This document shows positions 17,651 through 27,328 of a DNA stretch of 64,000 bases, piece by piece; positions within the stretch are counted from its first letter, which is position 1, and every line of letters begins with the position of its first letter. The notes beneath the pieces are model-generated. The model searched no databases. It had not been told where the DNA came from and worked only from the letters and a program-made list of their open reading frames with translations. Position numbers and translations under genes: made by a program. The stretch comes from Microbacterium commune. GTDB lineage: Bacteria > Actinomycetota > Actinomycetes > Actinomycetales > Microbacteriaceae. The stretch lies in assembly GCF_014836945.1 (NCBI RefSeq), contig NZ_JACSPX010000001.1, positions 1,925,040 through 1,989,039 on the forward strand. The letters run 5' to 3'.

Positions 17651-18472
17651 TCAGTCGCTCGGGGCGACGCTCGCCCACGGCACGGTGAGCTCTCCGAGAC
17701 GCCAGCGCGACTTCGTGCCCTGGATCGCGATGCCCTGCGCCTTCAGAGCCGACACGGCCGCGAGCCAGCGCTGCACGGGGCCGAAGGTCGACAGGGGAGC
17801 CGCGCGCTCCCATTCGCGATCCAGCGCGGTGAGCAGGTCGTGGATGCGCTCGCCGCGCACGTTGCGATGGATGAGCGCCTTCGGCAGCCGCTCGGCGACG
17901 ACTCCCGGATGCTCGAGCTGCGCCAGCCGGAGTGAGATCGTGAACCTGACCGGCCGGCCCCGGCCGGTCACATCGACCCAGCTGGCGATGCGACCGATCT
18001 CGTCGCAGGTGCCCTCGACGAGCATGCCGCCCGGAGCGAGCCGGGACGCGACGCGCTGCCACGCGTCGGCCACCTCGGCCTCGTCGTACTGCCGCAGCAC
18101 GTTCATGGCCCTGATCACCGCGGGGCGCCGGCCGTCCGGCACCGGCACCTCGAAGCCGCCGCGCGCGAACGACACGGGAAGGTCGGCCGCGAACGGGGTG
18201 CGCCCTGCCCGCACCTCGTCGAGCTGTGCGCGGGCCGTGGCGACCCGGTCGGGGTCGATCTCGAGGCCCAGCACCTCGGCATCCGCTCGCGCCTGCCGCA
18301 GCCTGGTCGCGAGCTCGAACGCGGTGACCCCGCTGGCGCCGTAGCCCAGGTCGACGACGAGAGGATCGGATGCTCTGCGCAGCGCCTCCGACGCTGCGAT
18401 CCACCGGTCGTTGCGCCGCAGCCGATTCGTGCCCGTCGTCCCTCGTGTCGGCTGCCCGAGAGGTGCGCTCAT
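17651..18472 (-). CDS. Class I SAM-dependent methyltransferase
   Basis: A 273-residue protein with a Rossmann-fold methyltransferase core. Motif I is VVDLGYGASGVTAFELA at about 38-54 and the acidic ribose-binding residue lies in LGLEIDPDRV. Motif IV is less clear (IRAMNVLRQY). The C-terminal third (LTALDREWERAAPLSTFGP) is an actinobacterial addition. The substrate is unknown. It is convergent with ygfZ, and a GGAGG site precedes the ATG. Confidence 0.82.
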   Translation of the reverse strand: MSAPLGQPTRGTTGTNRLRRNDRWIAASEALRRASDPLVVDLGYGASGVTAFELATRLRQARADAEVLGLEIDPDRVATARAQLDEVRAGRTPFAADLPVSFARGGFEVPVPDGRRPAVIRAMNVLRQYDEAEVADAWQRVASRLAPGGMLVEGTCDEIGRIASWVDVTGRGRPVRFTISLRLAQLEHPGVVAERLPKALIHRNVRGERIHDLLTALDREWERAAPLSTFGPVQRWLAAVSALKAQGIAIQGTKSRWRLGELTVPWASVAPSD

Positions 18473-18532
18473 CCTCCTATCCTCCCCCTACTTCCACCTC
18501 GCTCGCACTCCACACGTGCAGTCGAGGGCGGA

Positions 18533-18612
18533 GTGACGTTCCCGGCGCGAGCATCGGGGAGGGACCCGCGAAGCGGGAGGGGCACCCGTTCTGCGAGCGC
18601 GGGGAATGTCAC
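18533..18612. repeat. 80-bp imperfect palindrome between a methyltransferase gene and gpmA
   Basis: Imperfect arms of about 21 bases face each other: GTGACGTTCCCGGCGCGAGC at 18533 and the complement of GCGAGCGCGGGGAATGTCAC ending at 18612. A short inner hairpin (CCCGC-GAA-GCGGG) lies in the centre. The shape fits a REP- or MITE-like element, or a terminator. Confidence 0.45.
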
Positions 18613-18651
18613 GCAGCCCGCCCCCGCAAGCAGAAAAGATAGTCTGGACCC

Positions 18652-19395
18652 ATGACCCGCACTCTGATTCTTCTGCGTCACGGCCAGAGCGAATGGAACC
18701 AGCTCAACCTCTTCACGGGATGGGTGGATGTCCGCCTGACCGAGCAGGGCAAAGCCGAGGCCAGGCGCGGCGGCGAGCTGCTTGCCGAATCCGGGCTGCT
18801 GCCCGATGTGCTGCACACGTCGCTGCTGAGCCGCGCGATCCAGACCGCGAACATCGCGCTCGATGCGGCCGACCGTCTGTGGATCCCGGTGACGCGCTCG
18901 TGGCGCCTCAACGAGCGCCACTACGGTGCGCTGCAGGGCAAGGACAAGGCGCAGACGCTCGAGGAGTTCGGGCCCGAGCAGTTCCAGCTGTGGCGCCGCT
19001 CGTTCGACGTGCCGCCGCCCGCGCTGGCGGACGACAGCGAGTTCAGCCAGGTGCACGACGCCCGCTACGCGGACATCGACGGCGAGGTGCCGCGCACCGA
19101 GTCGCTCAAGCTCGTCATCGATCGTCTGCTGCCGTACTGGAACGATGCGATCGTCCCCGACCTCGAGGCCGGCAAGACGGTCCTCGTCACTGCGCACGGC
19201 AATTCGCTGCGCGGCCTGGTCAAGCACCTCGAGGGCATCAGCGACGACGACATCGCCGAGCTCAACATCCCCACCGGCATCCCGCTGGTCTACGAGCTCG
19301 ACGACGACAACGTGCCCACCGGTCCGAGCCGCTACCTCGATCCCGAGGCCGCCGCAGCCGGAGCGGCCGCGGTCGCCGCGCAGGGCAAGAAGTAG
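18652..19395 (+). CDS. gpmA: 2,3-bisphosphoglycerate-dependent phosphoglycerate mutase
   Basis: A 247-residue glycolytic enzyme interconverting 3- and 2-phosphoglycerate. The phospho-histidine motif is LRHGQSEWN (H10), the second catalytic histidine lies in [10 protein letters not shown], and [13 protein letters not shown] is typical of the dPGM group. Length matches the family. TAGTCT at 18640-18645 ends six bases before the ATG, predicting a leaderless transcript. It is convergent with phoU, with a strong bidirectional hairpin between them. Confidence 0.97.
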   Translation: MTRTLILLRHGQSEWNQLNLFTGWVDVRLTEQGKAEARRGGELLAESGLLPDVLHTSLLSRAIQTANIALDAADRLWIPVTRSWRLNERHYGALQGKDKAQTLEEFGPEQFQLWRRSFDVPPPALADDSEFSQVHDARYADIDGEVPRTESLKLVIDRLLPYWNDAIVPDLEAGKTVLVTAHGNSLRGLVKHLEGISDDDIAELNIPTGIPLVYELDDDNVPTGPSRYLDPEAAAAGAAAVAAQGKK

Positions 19396-19415
19396 CCTGC
19401 GCGGGCCCGCACATC

Positions 19416-19459
19416 GTCGAGGCCCCCTCCGATCCACGTGGATCGGAGGGGGCCTCGAC
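19416..19459. terminator. Bidirectional terminator between gpmA and phoU
   Basis: A perfect 20-base inverted repeat with a 4-base loop (ACGT), placed between two convergent stop codons. Confidence 0.85.
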
Positions 19460-19490
19460 GGTCAGCGGGGGCCGATGATCGCGGCGGATG

Positions 19491-20204
19491 TCAGGACGCG
19501 GACGGTCCTGGAGCGATCTGCGTCGACTGCGCCTCGGCCGCCAGCGCGATGTCCTCCTCCTGAACAGCCCAGTCGCCGGTCGCGAGGTACACGACCTTCT
19601 TCGCGACCGCGACGGCGTGGTCGGCGAAGCGCTCGTGGTACCGGCTGGCGAGCGTCGCGTCGACCGTCGCGGTCGCCTCGCCCTTCCAATTGTCGCTGAG
19701 CACCTTCTCGAACACGCTCGCGTGCAGCTCGTCGACGTCGTCATCGGCGTTGCGGATCTCATCGGCGAAGCGGAGATCCTGGGTGCGCAGCAGGTCGGCC
19801 AGCGTGCCGGCGATCTGCACGTCGAGCTCTCCCATCCGGCGGAAGGTGCCTTTCAGCCCCTTCGGGATCGCGCGCTCGGGGAAGCGCAGGCGCGCGAGCT
19901 GGGCGATGTGCTCCGCCATGTCGCCCATCCGCTCGAGCGATGCGCTCACGCGCAGGGCGGTGATCACGATGCGCAGATCGCGGGCGACGGGCTGCTGGCG
20001 AGCGAGGATCTCGATCGCCCGCTCGTCGAGCGCGACGGCGAGCTCATCGATCTTCGCGTCGTCGGCGATGACCTCCTCGGCCAGCGCAACGTCGCTCTCG
20101 GCGAACGCGGTGGTCGCCTTCTGGATCGCGACCGTGACCATGTCGGCGATCTCGGTGAGCTGCGACTGCAGCTCTTCGAGGGACTGGTGGAACACTTCGC
20201 GCAT
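19491..20204 (-). CDS. phoU: Phosphate signalling protein PhoU
   Basis: A 237-residue all-helical protein with two PhoU repeats (about 1-105 and 120-225). MREVFHQSLEELQSQL opens the first and ERMGDMAEHIAQLA marks the metal-binding helix. PhoU links Pst transporter activity to the phosphate two-component system and limits phosphate uptake. The ATG at 20204 is chosen because family similarity begins there, although the frame is open 54 codons upstream. It is divergent from senX3-regX3, its predicted partner system, as in other Actinobacteria (PhoY). Confidence 0.95.
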   Translation of the reverse strand: MREVFHQSLEELQSQLTEIADMVTVAIQKATTAFAESDVALAEEVIADDAKIDELAVALDERAIEILARQQPVARDLRIVITALRVSASLERMGDMAEHIAQLARLRFPERAIPKGLKGTFRRMGELDVQIAGTLADLLRTQDLRFADEIRNADDDVDELHASVFEKVLSDNWKGEATATVDATLASRYHERFADHAVAVAKKVVYLATGDWAVQEEDIALAAEAQSTQIAPGPSAS

Positions 20205-20387
20205 GTCGGCGCAACCTTTCGTCGGGGGGTTCGGCACAGCATGCCGGGGCACGCGCTCGCGCGGCAGGAACGATTGTCCGGGTCGAAGGTTAACGAACGG
20301 TGCCGGGAACGTGAATACTAGCCTCTCCTCCGCATGGCCACGCGGTGTACGTCGGGTGACCGACACCGCGACCTCTACTGTGGAGGC

Positions 20388-21608
20388 ATGGATTCCGCTC
20401 AGCTTGCGCTGTTCGCCCTCGCTGTGGGCGCACTGATCGGGGCGGGCACCGTGCTGCTGGTCGGCTGGGCGTACCGTGTGCGTGCCATCGCTCTGCAGGA
20501 GACCTCGTCGGTCGTGCCCGCAGGTATCGGCGACGTGCTCGCCGGCATGGATGACGCGGCCTGTGTGCTCGACGCCTCGGGCCTCGTGGTCGCCACCTCG
20601 AATGCGGCGACGCGCTTCGGGATCCGCGATGGAGCGGTGCTCGAGAACGGCGAGCTGCGGCGGCTCGTGCGCGGCGTGCGCGACAGCGGCGCCAGCGCCA
20701 CCGAGACGCTGCGGCTCACCGGGGGCGCCTCGCTGGATCCGCGTCTGGTGTCAGCGCGAGCCAGCTCGGTCGGCCCGCAGCTCACCCTGCTCGTCATCCG
20801 CGACGTCACCGAGCGCGAGCGCCTCGATCAGATGCGCACCGATTTCGTCTCGAACACCAGTCACGAGCTGAAGACCCCGGTGGCATCGGTCAGTCTGCTC
20901 GCCGAGGCCATCGAATCGGCCGCCGACGACGCCGAGCAGGTGCGTATCTTCGCCGCGCGCATCTCGGCCGAGGCATCCCGTCTCGGTCAGCTCACCGGCC
21001 GCATCCTGAGTCTGTCGCGTCTGCAGGCGGCGGAGAGCCTGTCGCAGGTCGAGCCGGTCTCGATCGACGAGGTGGTTGCGGCATCGATCGAGGCGCACTC
21101 CGTGCAGGCGGATTCCGCCGGCGTCGAGCTGAGCCGAGGCGGTGAGCGCGGGGTGTGGGTGCGCGGCGACGCGCAGGTGCTGATCGAGGCGGTCGGCAAC
21201 CTCGTCGCCAACGCCATCGTCTACTCGCCGCGCGGGTCGCGCGTCGGCGTCGGCGTGAAGGTCGACGCGGACGTCGTCGAGATCGCGGTGACGGATCAGG
21301 GGATCGGGATCTCGGATGCCGATCGCGAGCGCATCTTCGAGCGCTTCTACCGTGCCGACGAGGCGCGCTCGCGGCGCACCGGCGGAACCGGGCTCGGACT
21401 GTCGATCGTCAAGCACGCGACCCAGCGGCACGGCGGCGAGGTGCGCGTGTGGTCGCGACCCGGCCGAGGGTCCACATTCACGATGCGGCTGCCGCTCGCG
21501 AGCGCCCCGGAGAGCGTCCTCGACAAGAAGTCGAAGAGGAAGACCAAGAAGAAGCGCGCGAGCGGGGATGCCCGCACGCGCGACGCCCGAAACGGAGAGT
21601 TCGCATGA
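20388..21608 (+). CDS. senX3: Sensor histidine kinase SenX3
   Basis: A 406-residue membrane kinase. An N-terminal membrane segment (about 5-29) is followed by a PAS-like domain (45-140), HisKA with phospho-acceptor H159 in NTSHELKTP, and HATPase with N, G1 and G2 boxes (ANAIVYSP, DQGIGIS, GGTGLGLSIVK). A basic Lys/Arg-rich tail follows residue 375. SenX3 with RegX3 senses phosphate limitation through Pst/PhoU. TACTGT ends six bases before the ATG. The stop overlaps the regX3 start (ATGA). Confidence 0.95.
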   Translation: MDSAQLALFALAVGALIGAGTVLLVGWAYRVRAIALQETSSVVPAGIGDVLAGMDDAACVLDASGLVVATSNAATRFGIRDGAVLENGELRRLVRGVRDSGASATETLRLTGGASLDPRLVSARASSVGPQLTLLVIRDVTERERLDQMRTDFVSNTSHELKTPVASVSLLAEAIESAADDAEQVRIFAARISAEASRLGQLTGRILSLSRLQAAESLSQVEPVSIDEVVAASIEAHSVQADSAGVELSRGGERGVWVRGDAQVLIEAVGNLVANAIVYSPRGSRVGVGVKVDADVVEIAVTDQGIGISDADRERIFERFYRADEARSRRTGGTGLGLSIVKHATQRHGGEVRVWSRPGRGSTFTMRLPLASAPESVLDKKSKRKTKKKRASGDARTRDARNGEFA

Positions 21609-22288
21609 CCCGCATCCTGCTCGTCGAGGATGAGCCCGATCTGGCCGATCCCCTCGCCTACCTGCTGCGTCGGGAGGGCTACGAGGTGGAGATCTGCGAG
21701 GACGGCCCCGGCGCGCTCGCCGCGTTCCGCGAGCGCGGCGCCGACATCATCCTGCTCGACCTCATGCTCCCCGGCATGGCGGGCACCGAGGTGTGCCGTC
21801 AGGTGCGGCAGAGCTCGCGCGTGCCGATCATCATGCTGACCGCGAAGGACTCCGAGGTCGACATCGTCGTGGGGCTCGAGCTCGGTGCGGACGACTACAT
21901 CACCAAGCCGTACTCGTCACGCGAGCTGCTGGCGCGCATGCGCGCCGTGCTGCGTCGCGTCGTGCAGGTCGAGGCGGAGCTCGACGAGCGCGTGCTGGCG
22001 GGCGGCAGGGTCACGCTCGACATCGACAGGCACACGGTCGCCGTCGACGGGGCGGAGATCAACATGCCGCTGAAGGAGTTCGAGCTGCTCGAGGTGCTCA
22101 TGCGCAACGCGGGCCGGGTGCTCACGCGCGGTCAGCTCATCGACCGCGTCTGGGGCAGCGACTACTTCGGCGACACGAAGACCCTGGATGTGCACATCAA
22201 GCGCATCCGCTCGCGCATCGAGCAGAACCCGGGCGACCCGGTCATGCTCGTCACCGTGCGCGGCCTCGGCTATCGCTTCGAAGGCTGA
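21605..22288 (+). CDS. regX3: Response regulator RegX3
   Basis: A 227-residue OmpR/PhoB-type regulator. The receiver has E8-D9, phospho-acceptor D52 in LLDLMLPG and lysine in DDYITKPY. The winged helix (about 130-227) contains LTRGQLIDRVWGSDYFGDTKTLDVHIKRIRSRI. It is the partner of SenX3 and a probable regulator of pstS, which has PHO-box-like repeats. It overlaps senX3 by four bases and ends at a bidirectional hairpin. Confidence 0.95.
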   Translation: MTRILLVEDEPDLADPLAYLLRREGYEVEICEDGPGALAAFRERGADIILLDLMLPGMAGTEVCRQVRQSSRVPIIMLTAKDSEVDIVVGLELGADDYITKPYSSRELLARMRAVLRRVVQVEAELDERVLAGGRVTLDIDRHTVAVDGAEINMPLKEFELLEVLMRNAGRVLTRGQLIDRVWGSDYFGDTKTLDVHIKRIRSRIEQNPGDPVMLVTVRGLGYRFEG

Positions 22289-22303
22289 TCCGCCGAGGAA
22301 CGC

Positions 22304-22339
22304 AGAAGAGGTCGGCTCCGAACGGAACCGACCTCTTCT
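22304..22339. terminator. Bidirectional terminator between regX3 and the LpqE-like gene
   Basis: Inverted repeat AGAAGAGGTCGG...CCGACCTCTTCT, lying between convergent genes and with a short T-rich tail on the plus strand (TTCTCTGT). Confidence 0.8.
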
Positions 22340-22363
22340 CTGTCGCGGCTGTCGCCGCGGGAG

Positions 22364-22876
22364 TCAGGATGCGGCGTCGAGGGGCTCCGCGGCCGGCACG
22401 AGGTCTGCGTACTGGGGCAGCGAGCCGTCGAGCACGGGCACCTGTGCCGGGGTGGCCTCGCCGTCGCCGGAGACGATGAGCACCTCGACGGTCGCGCCGG
22501 GCTTGACGTCGAGGTTCTCGATGCGCAGCGGCATCTTGTCGGCGCCGAGGCTGACGAGGTCCTCGCCGGGCACGCGCAGGGTGAGCTGCTCGCCCGCCAC
22601 GTCGATGTCGACCGTGCTGGTCTTCGAGCCCTCGTTGATGAACGCCCCGACGAGGTTGCCCACTTCGCCGTCCTCGGTGGTGACCACGAAGACGTTGCGC
22701 GCGACGACGTCGCCGCCGGTTTCGTCGAAGGGCACGCCATCGGATGCGGGGTAGGGGTTCGTGGTCGCCTGGTGCGTGATGAAGGTGCATCCGGTCGTGC
22801 CGAGCGCGAGCGCCGAGCCCAGGGCGATGACGGCGACGAGACGCGGAGCGATGGACGCAGCAGAGCGCGAGTTCAC
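22364..22876 (-). CDS. LpqE-like secreted lipoprotein
   Basis: A 170-residue lipoprotein with a signal peptide ending GTTGC (Cys30) and a beta-rich body that contains GNLVGAFINEGS and DVKPGATVEVLI, resembling the copper-chaperone-like fold of LpqE. Its position, divergent from carD and next to ispD, ispF and cysS, is exactly that of lpqE (Rv3584) in M. tuberculosis, which supports the assignment. The GTG at 22876 is chosen because AGGAGG stands six bases upstream; an ATG at 22909 lacks a site. The molecular role is unknown. Confidence 0.75.
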   Translation of the reverse strand: MNSRSAASIAPRLVAVIALGSALALGTTGCTFITHQATTNPYPASDGVPFDETGGDVVARNVFVVTTEDGEVGNLVGAFINEGSKTSTVDIDVAGEQLTLRVPGEDLVSLGADKMPLRIENLDVKPGATVEVLIVSGDGEATPAQVPVLDGSLPQYADLVPAAEPLDAAS

Positions 22877-23026
22877 GGATCCTCCTGAGGTGCGACGGGT
22901 GTCCTGCATAAGTGTAGTGGGTCGGGCGTGCGCGGCGACGACCGGACCCGCTCTCGATCCGGCCGGCGCGAACCTTACTGCATAACGGCTGTGGTATGCT
23001 GGAGATTGCCGAAAGGACACGTTTTT

Positions 23027-23509
23027 ATGCTTTTTGAGGTTGGCGAAACCGTCGTCTATCCGCACCACGGAGCCGCGACGATCATCGAGGTCAAGGACCG
23101 CGTGATCAAGGGGGAGACCAAGAAGTACCTGAAGCTCAACGTCACGCAGGGTGATCTCATCATCGAGGTTCCTGCCGAGAATGTCGACCTGGTCGGCGTT
23201 CGCGACGTGATCGGCAAGGAGGGTCTCGAGAACGTCTTCGAGGTGCTGCGCGCCCCGTTCACGGAAGAGCCCACCAACTGGTCGCGCCGCTACAAGGCGA
23301 ACCTGGAGAAGCTCGCCTCCGGTGACGTGATCAAGGTGAGCGAGGTCGTGCGCGACCTGTGGCGCCGCGATCAGGACCGCGGTCTCTCCGCGGGCGAGAA
23401 GCGCATGCTCGCCAAGGCCCGTCAGATCCTCGTGTCGGAGCTCGCTCTGGCCGAGAAGATCGACGAGGACAAGGCCGGCGCCCTGCTCGACGAGGTGCTC
23501 GCCTCCTGA
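23027..23509 (+). CDS. carD: CarD family RNA polymerase-binding transcription factor
   Basis: A 160-residue essential-type global regulator. The N-terminal Tudor-like RNA polymerase interaction domain (about 1-55) starts [15 protein letters not shown]. The C-terminal helical domain (about 60-160) includes the [12 protein letters not shown] stretch, where mycobacterial CarD uses a tryptophan to stabilise the open promoter complex. It acts at rRNA and many housekeeping promoters. GAAAGGA precedes the ATG and TATGCT about 35 bases upstream is a good -10 element. A strong hairpin follows the gene. Confidence 0.96.
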   Translation: MLFEVGETVVYPHHGAATIIEVKDRVIKGETKKYLKLNVTQGDLIIEVPAENVDLVGVRDVIGKEGLENVFEVLRAPFTEEPTNWSRRYKANLEKLASGDVIKVSEVVRDLWRRDQDRGLSAGEKRMLAKARQILVSELALAEKIDEDKAGALLDEVLAS

Positions 23510-23532
23510 CCGGTGCGTCGACGACTGGAGTT

Positions 23533-23568
23533 CGAAGAGGGCGGATGCTGAGGCATCCGCCCTCTTCG
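23533..23568 (+). terminator. Intrinsic terminator of carD
   Basis: A perfect 16-base inverted repeat with the 4-base loop TGAG, starting 23 bases after the carD stop. The following gene has its own -10 element at 23585. Confidence 0.8.
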
Positions 23569-23596
23569 CGTCTGCGGTGCGCGATAGCGTGAGAAG

Positions 23597-24784
23597 GTGA
23601 CTGCGCTCCCGACCTCCACCACAGCGATCATCGTCGTCGCCGCCGGCTCCGGCACCAGGCTCGGCGCCGGAGCGCCCAAGGCGCTCGTCGACATCGACGG
23701 CCGCACCGTGCTGCGGCACGCGCTGGACGGCGTCTTCGCCGCGGCCCCGATGCAGGTCGTCGTCGTGGCCCCGGCCGGTTTCGAGCAGGCAGCTGCCGAC
23801 GCGCTGCTCGACGCGGATCGGGATCGTGGCCGGCGGGCATCCGTCGTCGTCGGCGGCGAGACACGCCAGGAGTCGGTGGCAGCGGGCCTCGCGGCCCTCC
23901 ACCCCGAGATCGAGGTGGTGCTCGTGCACGACGCCGCCCGTGCGCTCACCCCCGCCTCCCAGATCGACGCCGTCGCTGGGGCGGTGAATTCGGAGGTCGG
24001 GGTCATCCCGGCCCTCCCCGTGGTCGACACGCTCAAGCAGGTGTCGGGCGGCGAGGTCGTCGGCCCCGTCGACCGATCGCTGCTCGCAGCCGCACAGACC
24101 CCGCAGGGCTTCCCTCGTCAGCCGCTCCTGGCCGCCTACGAGCGGGCCGCGCGGGCGGGGGACGAGCACACCGACGATGCGGCGCTGTTCGCGGCGGCAG
24201 GCGGAACCGTACGCAGCATCCCGGGATCCGAGCGCGCGTTCAAGATCACCACCCCGGCGGATCTGGAGCACGCGCGGATGCTCGTGGGAGGGCCGATGCC
24301 GGTCGCGCCCGTGCTGCCCCGCATCGGCGTCGGCACCGATGTGCACGCGTTCGGCGGCGACGGGAACCTGTGGCTGGCGGGGCTCGAGTGGCCCGGCGAG
24401 CAGCCGCTGTCCGGTCACTCCGACGGGGATGCCGTGGCGCACGCCATGGTCGACGCGCTGCTCGGTGCGGCCGGACTCGGCGACATCGGCCAGCACTTCG
24501 GCACCGCCCGGCCGGAGTACGCCGGTGCGCACGCCGACTTCTTCCTCGCCCGCACCGCGGCGATGCTCGCCGAGGCCGGTTTCGCGATCGGCAACGTGTC
24601 GGTGCAGTTCCAGGGCAACAGGCCGCGGTTCAGCACCCGCCGTGCCGAGGCCGAGCGGGTGCTCTCATCAGCTCTGGGCGGTGCCACGGTCACCGTCTCG
24701 GCGACCACCACCGACGGGCTCGGGTTCCCCGGGCGCGGCGAGGGCATCTCCGTGACCGCAGTGGCGCTCGTGCACCGGATCTGA
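23597..24784 (+). CDS. ispDF: Bifunctional IspD/IspF isoprenoid enzyme
   Basis: A 395-residue fusion of two MEP-pathway enzymes. Residues 1-235 are IspD (MEP cytidylyltransferase) with the nucleotide-binding [11 protein letters not shown] near residue 13 and DAARALT. Residues 238-395 are IspF (2C-methyl-D-erythritol 2,4-cyclodiphosphate synthase) with GTDVHAF and [12 protein letters not shown], which supply metal ligands. Such fusions occur in many Actinobacteria and alphaproteobacteria, whereas mycobacteria keep the genes separate. TAGCGT ends six bases before the GTG start. Confidence 0.95.
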   Translation: MTALPTSTTAIIVVAAGSGTRLGAGAPKALVDIDGRTVLRHALDGVFAAAPMQVVVVAPAGFEQAAADALLDADRDRGRRASVVVGGETRQESVAAGLAALHPEIEVVLVHDAARALTPASQIDAVAGAVNSEVGVIPALPVVDTLKQVSGGEVVGPVDRSLLAAAQTPQGFPRQPLLAAYERAARAGDEHTDDAALFAAAGGTVRSIPGSERAFKITTPADLEHARMLVGGPMPVAPVLPRIGVGTDVHAFGGDGNLWLAGLEWPGEQPLSGHSDGDAVAHAMVDALLGAAGLGDIGQHFGTARPEYAGAHADFFLARTAAMLAEAGFAIGNVSVQFQGNRPRFSTRRAEAERVLSSALGGATVTVSATTTDGLGFPGRGEGISVTAVALVHRI

Positions 24785-24835
24785 CGGCGGGCCCACGCCC
24801 AGGTGCGCGACGCGTCGCCCCGGTAGTCTTGTGCA

Positions 24836-26272
24836 GTGACGATCCGCCTGTACGACACTCGCGCGCAGCAGCTGCGCGACTTCGCCCCGCTCGATGCCTC
24901 GAACGTGACGATGTACGTCTGCGGTCCCACCGTGCAGTCCGGCCCGCACATCGGGCACGTGCGCGCCGCTCTGAGTTTCGACCTGCTGCGTCGCTGGCTC
25001 GAGCACCGATACGGGCGGGTGACGTTCGTGCGCAACGTCACCGACATCGATGACAAGGTGCTCGCCAACGCGACCGAGACCGAGCCGTGGTGGGCGCTCG
25101 CGTACCGCATGGAGCAGGAGTTCTCGCAGGCGTATTCCGCTGTCGGCATCCTGCCGCCCACCTACGAGCCGCGCGCGACGGGGTTCATCCCGCAGATGCA
25201 CGACCTGATCGCCGCCCTCATCGGGCGCGGACACGCCTACGCCGCAGCGGACGACTCGGGCGACGTCTACTTCGACGTGCGCTCGTGGTCCGAATACGGC
25301 TCACTCACCCGTCAGTCGGTGGATGCCATGGAGGCGGCGGCGGACGCCGACCCGCGCGGCAAGCGGAGCCCGCAGGACTTCGCGCTGTGGAAGGGCGCGA
25401 AGAGCGACGAGCAGGCGGATGCCGTGTGGGATTCACCGTGGGGACGCGGCCGCCCCGGCTGGCACATCGAGTGCTCGGCGATGTCGAAGCGCTACCTCGG
25501 CGCGGAGTTCGACATCCATGGCGGTGGGCTCGACTTGCGCTTCCCGCACCACGAGAACGAGCTCGCGCAGTCGACCGCGGCCGGTGACGGCTTCGCGCGG
25601 TACTGGGTGCACAACGGACTCGTCACGGTGGGCGGTCAGAAGATGTCGAAGTCGCTGGGCAACTTCACCCTCGCCGCCGATGTGCTCTCCGCTCAGCACC
25701 CGCTCGTCGTGCGCTACGCCCTCGCCGCCGCGCACTACCGCTCGAGCCTGGATCTGACCGAGTCGTCGTTCGCGGAAGCCGATTCCGCGCTCGGACGCAT
25801 CCGGTCGTTCCTCGAGCGCGCCGCGCGACGGCCCGCCGGGCTCGCGACGGCGGAACCGCCGTCGACGGGAGCGGAGCCGAGCTCCGCCCTGCCGGCCGCC
25901 TTCGCGGCCGCGATGGACGACGACCTCGGCGTCCCGCAGGCGCTCGCCGTGCTGCACGAGACCGTGCGGGCGGGCAACAGCATGCTCGATGCCGGCCGCG
26001 GCGCCGACGCGCAGCTCGCGGCGCTGCAGGTGCGCGAGATGGCGGGCATCCTCGGCGTCGACCCGCTCGCACGAGAGTGGGACACCGACACCACGGACCG
26101 GGCTGAGGCATCCGCCCTGGACACGCTCGTGAAGACGATGATCACCCAGCGCGCGCAGGCGCGCGCGGAGAAGGACTGGGCCTCGGCCGATCGCATCCGT
26201 GATGCGATCGCCGCGGCAGGAATCACTCTGGAGGACACTCCGGACGGAACGCATTGGAGTATCGATGGCTAA
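24836..26272 (+). CDS. cysS: Cysteinyl-tRNA synthetase
   Basis: A 478-residue class I aminoacyl-tRNA synthetase. The HIGH motif is GPHIGHVRA near residue 38 and KMSKS occurs intact in [12 protein letters not shown] near residue 268. Zinc ligands are expected in YVCGPTV and ECSAMS plus the HHENE motif, all visible. The GTG start has TAGTCT ending six bases upstream. The last eight bases overlap rlmB. The order carD-ispDF-cysS-rlmB is conserved in Actinobacteria. The related ligase MshC is less likely because the gene has the full C-terminal region of CysS. Confidence 0.95.
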   Translation: MTIRLYDTRAQQLRDFAPLDASNVTMYVCGPTVQSGPHIGHVRAALSFDLLRRWLEHRYGRVTFVRNVTDIDDKVLANATETEPWWALAYRMEQEFSQAYSAVGILPPTYEPRATGFIPQMHDLIAALIGRGHAYAAADDSGDVYFDVRSWSEYGSLTRQSVDAMEAAADADPRGKRSPQDFALWKGAKSDEQADAVWDSPWGRGRPGWHIECSAMSKRYLGAEFDIHGGGLDLRFPHHENELAQSTAAGDGFARYWVHNGLVTVGGQKMSKSLGNFTLAADVLSAQHPLVVRYALAAAHYRSSLDLTESSFAEADSALGRIRSFLERAARRPAGLATAEPPSTGAEPSSALPAAFAAAMDDDLGVPQALAVLHETVRAGNSMLDAGRGADAQLAALQVREMAGILGVDPLAREWDTDTTDRAEASALDTLVKTMITQRAQARAEKDWASADRIRDAIAAAGITLEDTPDGTHWSIDG

Positions 26273-27269
26273 GCCTGGCCGCCCCGGAGCGGGCAACAGC
26301 AAGAAGAAGGGTGCCACCAAGGGCACCGGCGGTCTCGGCCGCAAGGCGCTCGAGGGTCGTGGTCCCACGCCCAAGGCCGAGGACCGCAGCTGGCACGTCG
26401 CCGGCAAGCGCAAGGCCGCCCAGGAGCGCTTCGCCGCCGCCGGCGGCAAGGGCAAGGCGGGCGGGCAGAAGCCGCAGAGCCGTGACATGAACCGTCAGTC
26501 GCGCAGCAAGGCGACCGATGACACCGAGACCGTCACCGGTCGCAACTCGGTGCTCGAGGCCCTGCGGACGAAGATCCCCGCGACGACGTTCTACATCGCC
26601 CAGCGCGTCGAGATGGACGATCGCGTCAAGGAGATGCTCTCGATCGCGCGGAACCGCGAGATCCCCGTGCTCGAGGTCACCCGCCAGGAGCTCGACCGCA
26701 TGGCCGGGTTCGACGGAGTGCACCAGGGCGTCGCACTGAAGGTGCCGCCGTACGAGTACGCGCACCCGCAGGATCTGCTCGAGCAGGTCATCGATCGCGG
26801 TGAGATGCCGCTGTTCGTGGCCCTCGACGGCATCACCGATCCGCGCAATCTCGGCGCGATCATCCGCTCCACCGCAGCGTTCGGCGGTCACGGCATCATC
26901 CTGCCGCAGCGCCGCTCGGCGAGCGTGAACAGCGCGGCGTGGAAGACCAGCGCCGGGGCGGCTGCACGCCTGCCCGTCGCTCTGGCCGCGAACCTCACCA
27001 CGCTGCTGAAGGAGTTCAAGAAGCAGGGCGTGTTCGTGCTCGGTCTCGACGGCGGGGGAGATGTCGCGCTTCCCGCGCTGGAGCTCGCCGATCGTCCCGT
27101 CGTGATCGTGGTCGGCTCGGAGGGCAAGGGACTCTCGCGCCTGGTCACCGAGACCTGCGATCAGATCGTGTCGATCCCGATCTCGTCGGCGACCGAGTCG
27201 CTGAACGCCGGCATCGCGGCATCCGTCGCGCTGTACCAGGTGTCGACCGTCCGAGCCGCCGCGGAATAG
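26265..27269 (+). CDS. rlmB: 23S rRNA (guanosine-2'-O-)-methyltransferase RlmB (SpoU family)
   Basis: A 334-residue SPOUT methyltransferase. The first 80 residues form a Lys/Gly-rich basic tail. The substrate-binding domain starts at [11 protein letters not shown] near residue 88. The knot-forming motifs are [28 protein letters not shown] and [19 protein letters not shown]. The E. coli homologue methylates G2251 of 23S rRNA; the exact target here is inferred. The start overlaps the end of cysS by eight bases, indicating coupling. Confidence 0.92.
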   Translation: MAKPGRPGAGNSKKKGATKGTGGLGRKALEGRGPTPKAEDRSWHVAGKRKAAQERFAAAGGKGKAGGQKPQSRDMNRQSRSKATDDTETVTGRNSVLEALRTKIPATTFYIAQRVEMDDRVKEMLSIARNREIPVLEVTRQELDRMAGFDGVHQGVALKVPPYEYAHPQDLLEQVIDRGEMPLFVALDGITDPRNLGAIIRSTAAFGGHGIILPQRRSASVNSAAWKTSAGAAARLPVALAANLTTLLKEFKKQGVFVLGLDGGGDVALPALELADRPVVIVVGSEGKGLSRLVTETCDQIVSIPISSATESLNAGIAASVALYQVSTVRAAAE

Positions 27270-27328
27270 GACGCGCACCCGCGCGACTTGTACTCGGTGA
27301 ACCCGTTCGAGCATCGGAAGGAACACGG

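Noticed and set aside
22364..24532. 722-codon minus-strand frame across carD and ispDF
   Set aside because: Only its last 170 codons (from the GTG at 22876) look like a protein with signal peptide; the rest is antisense to carD and ispDF.
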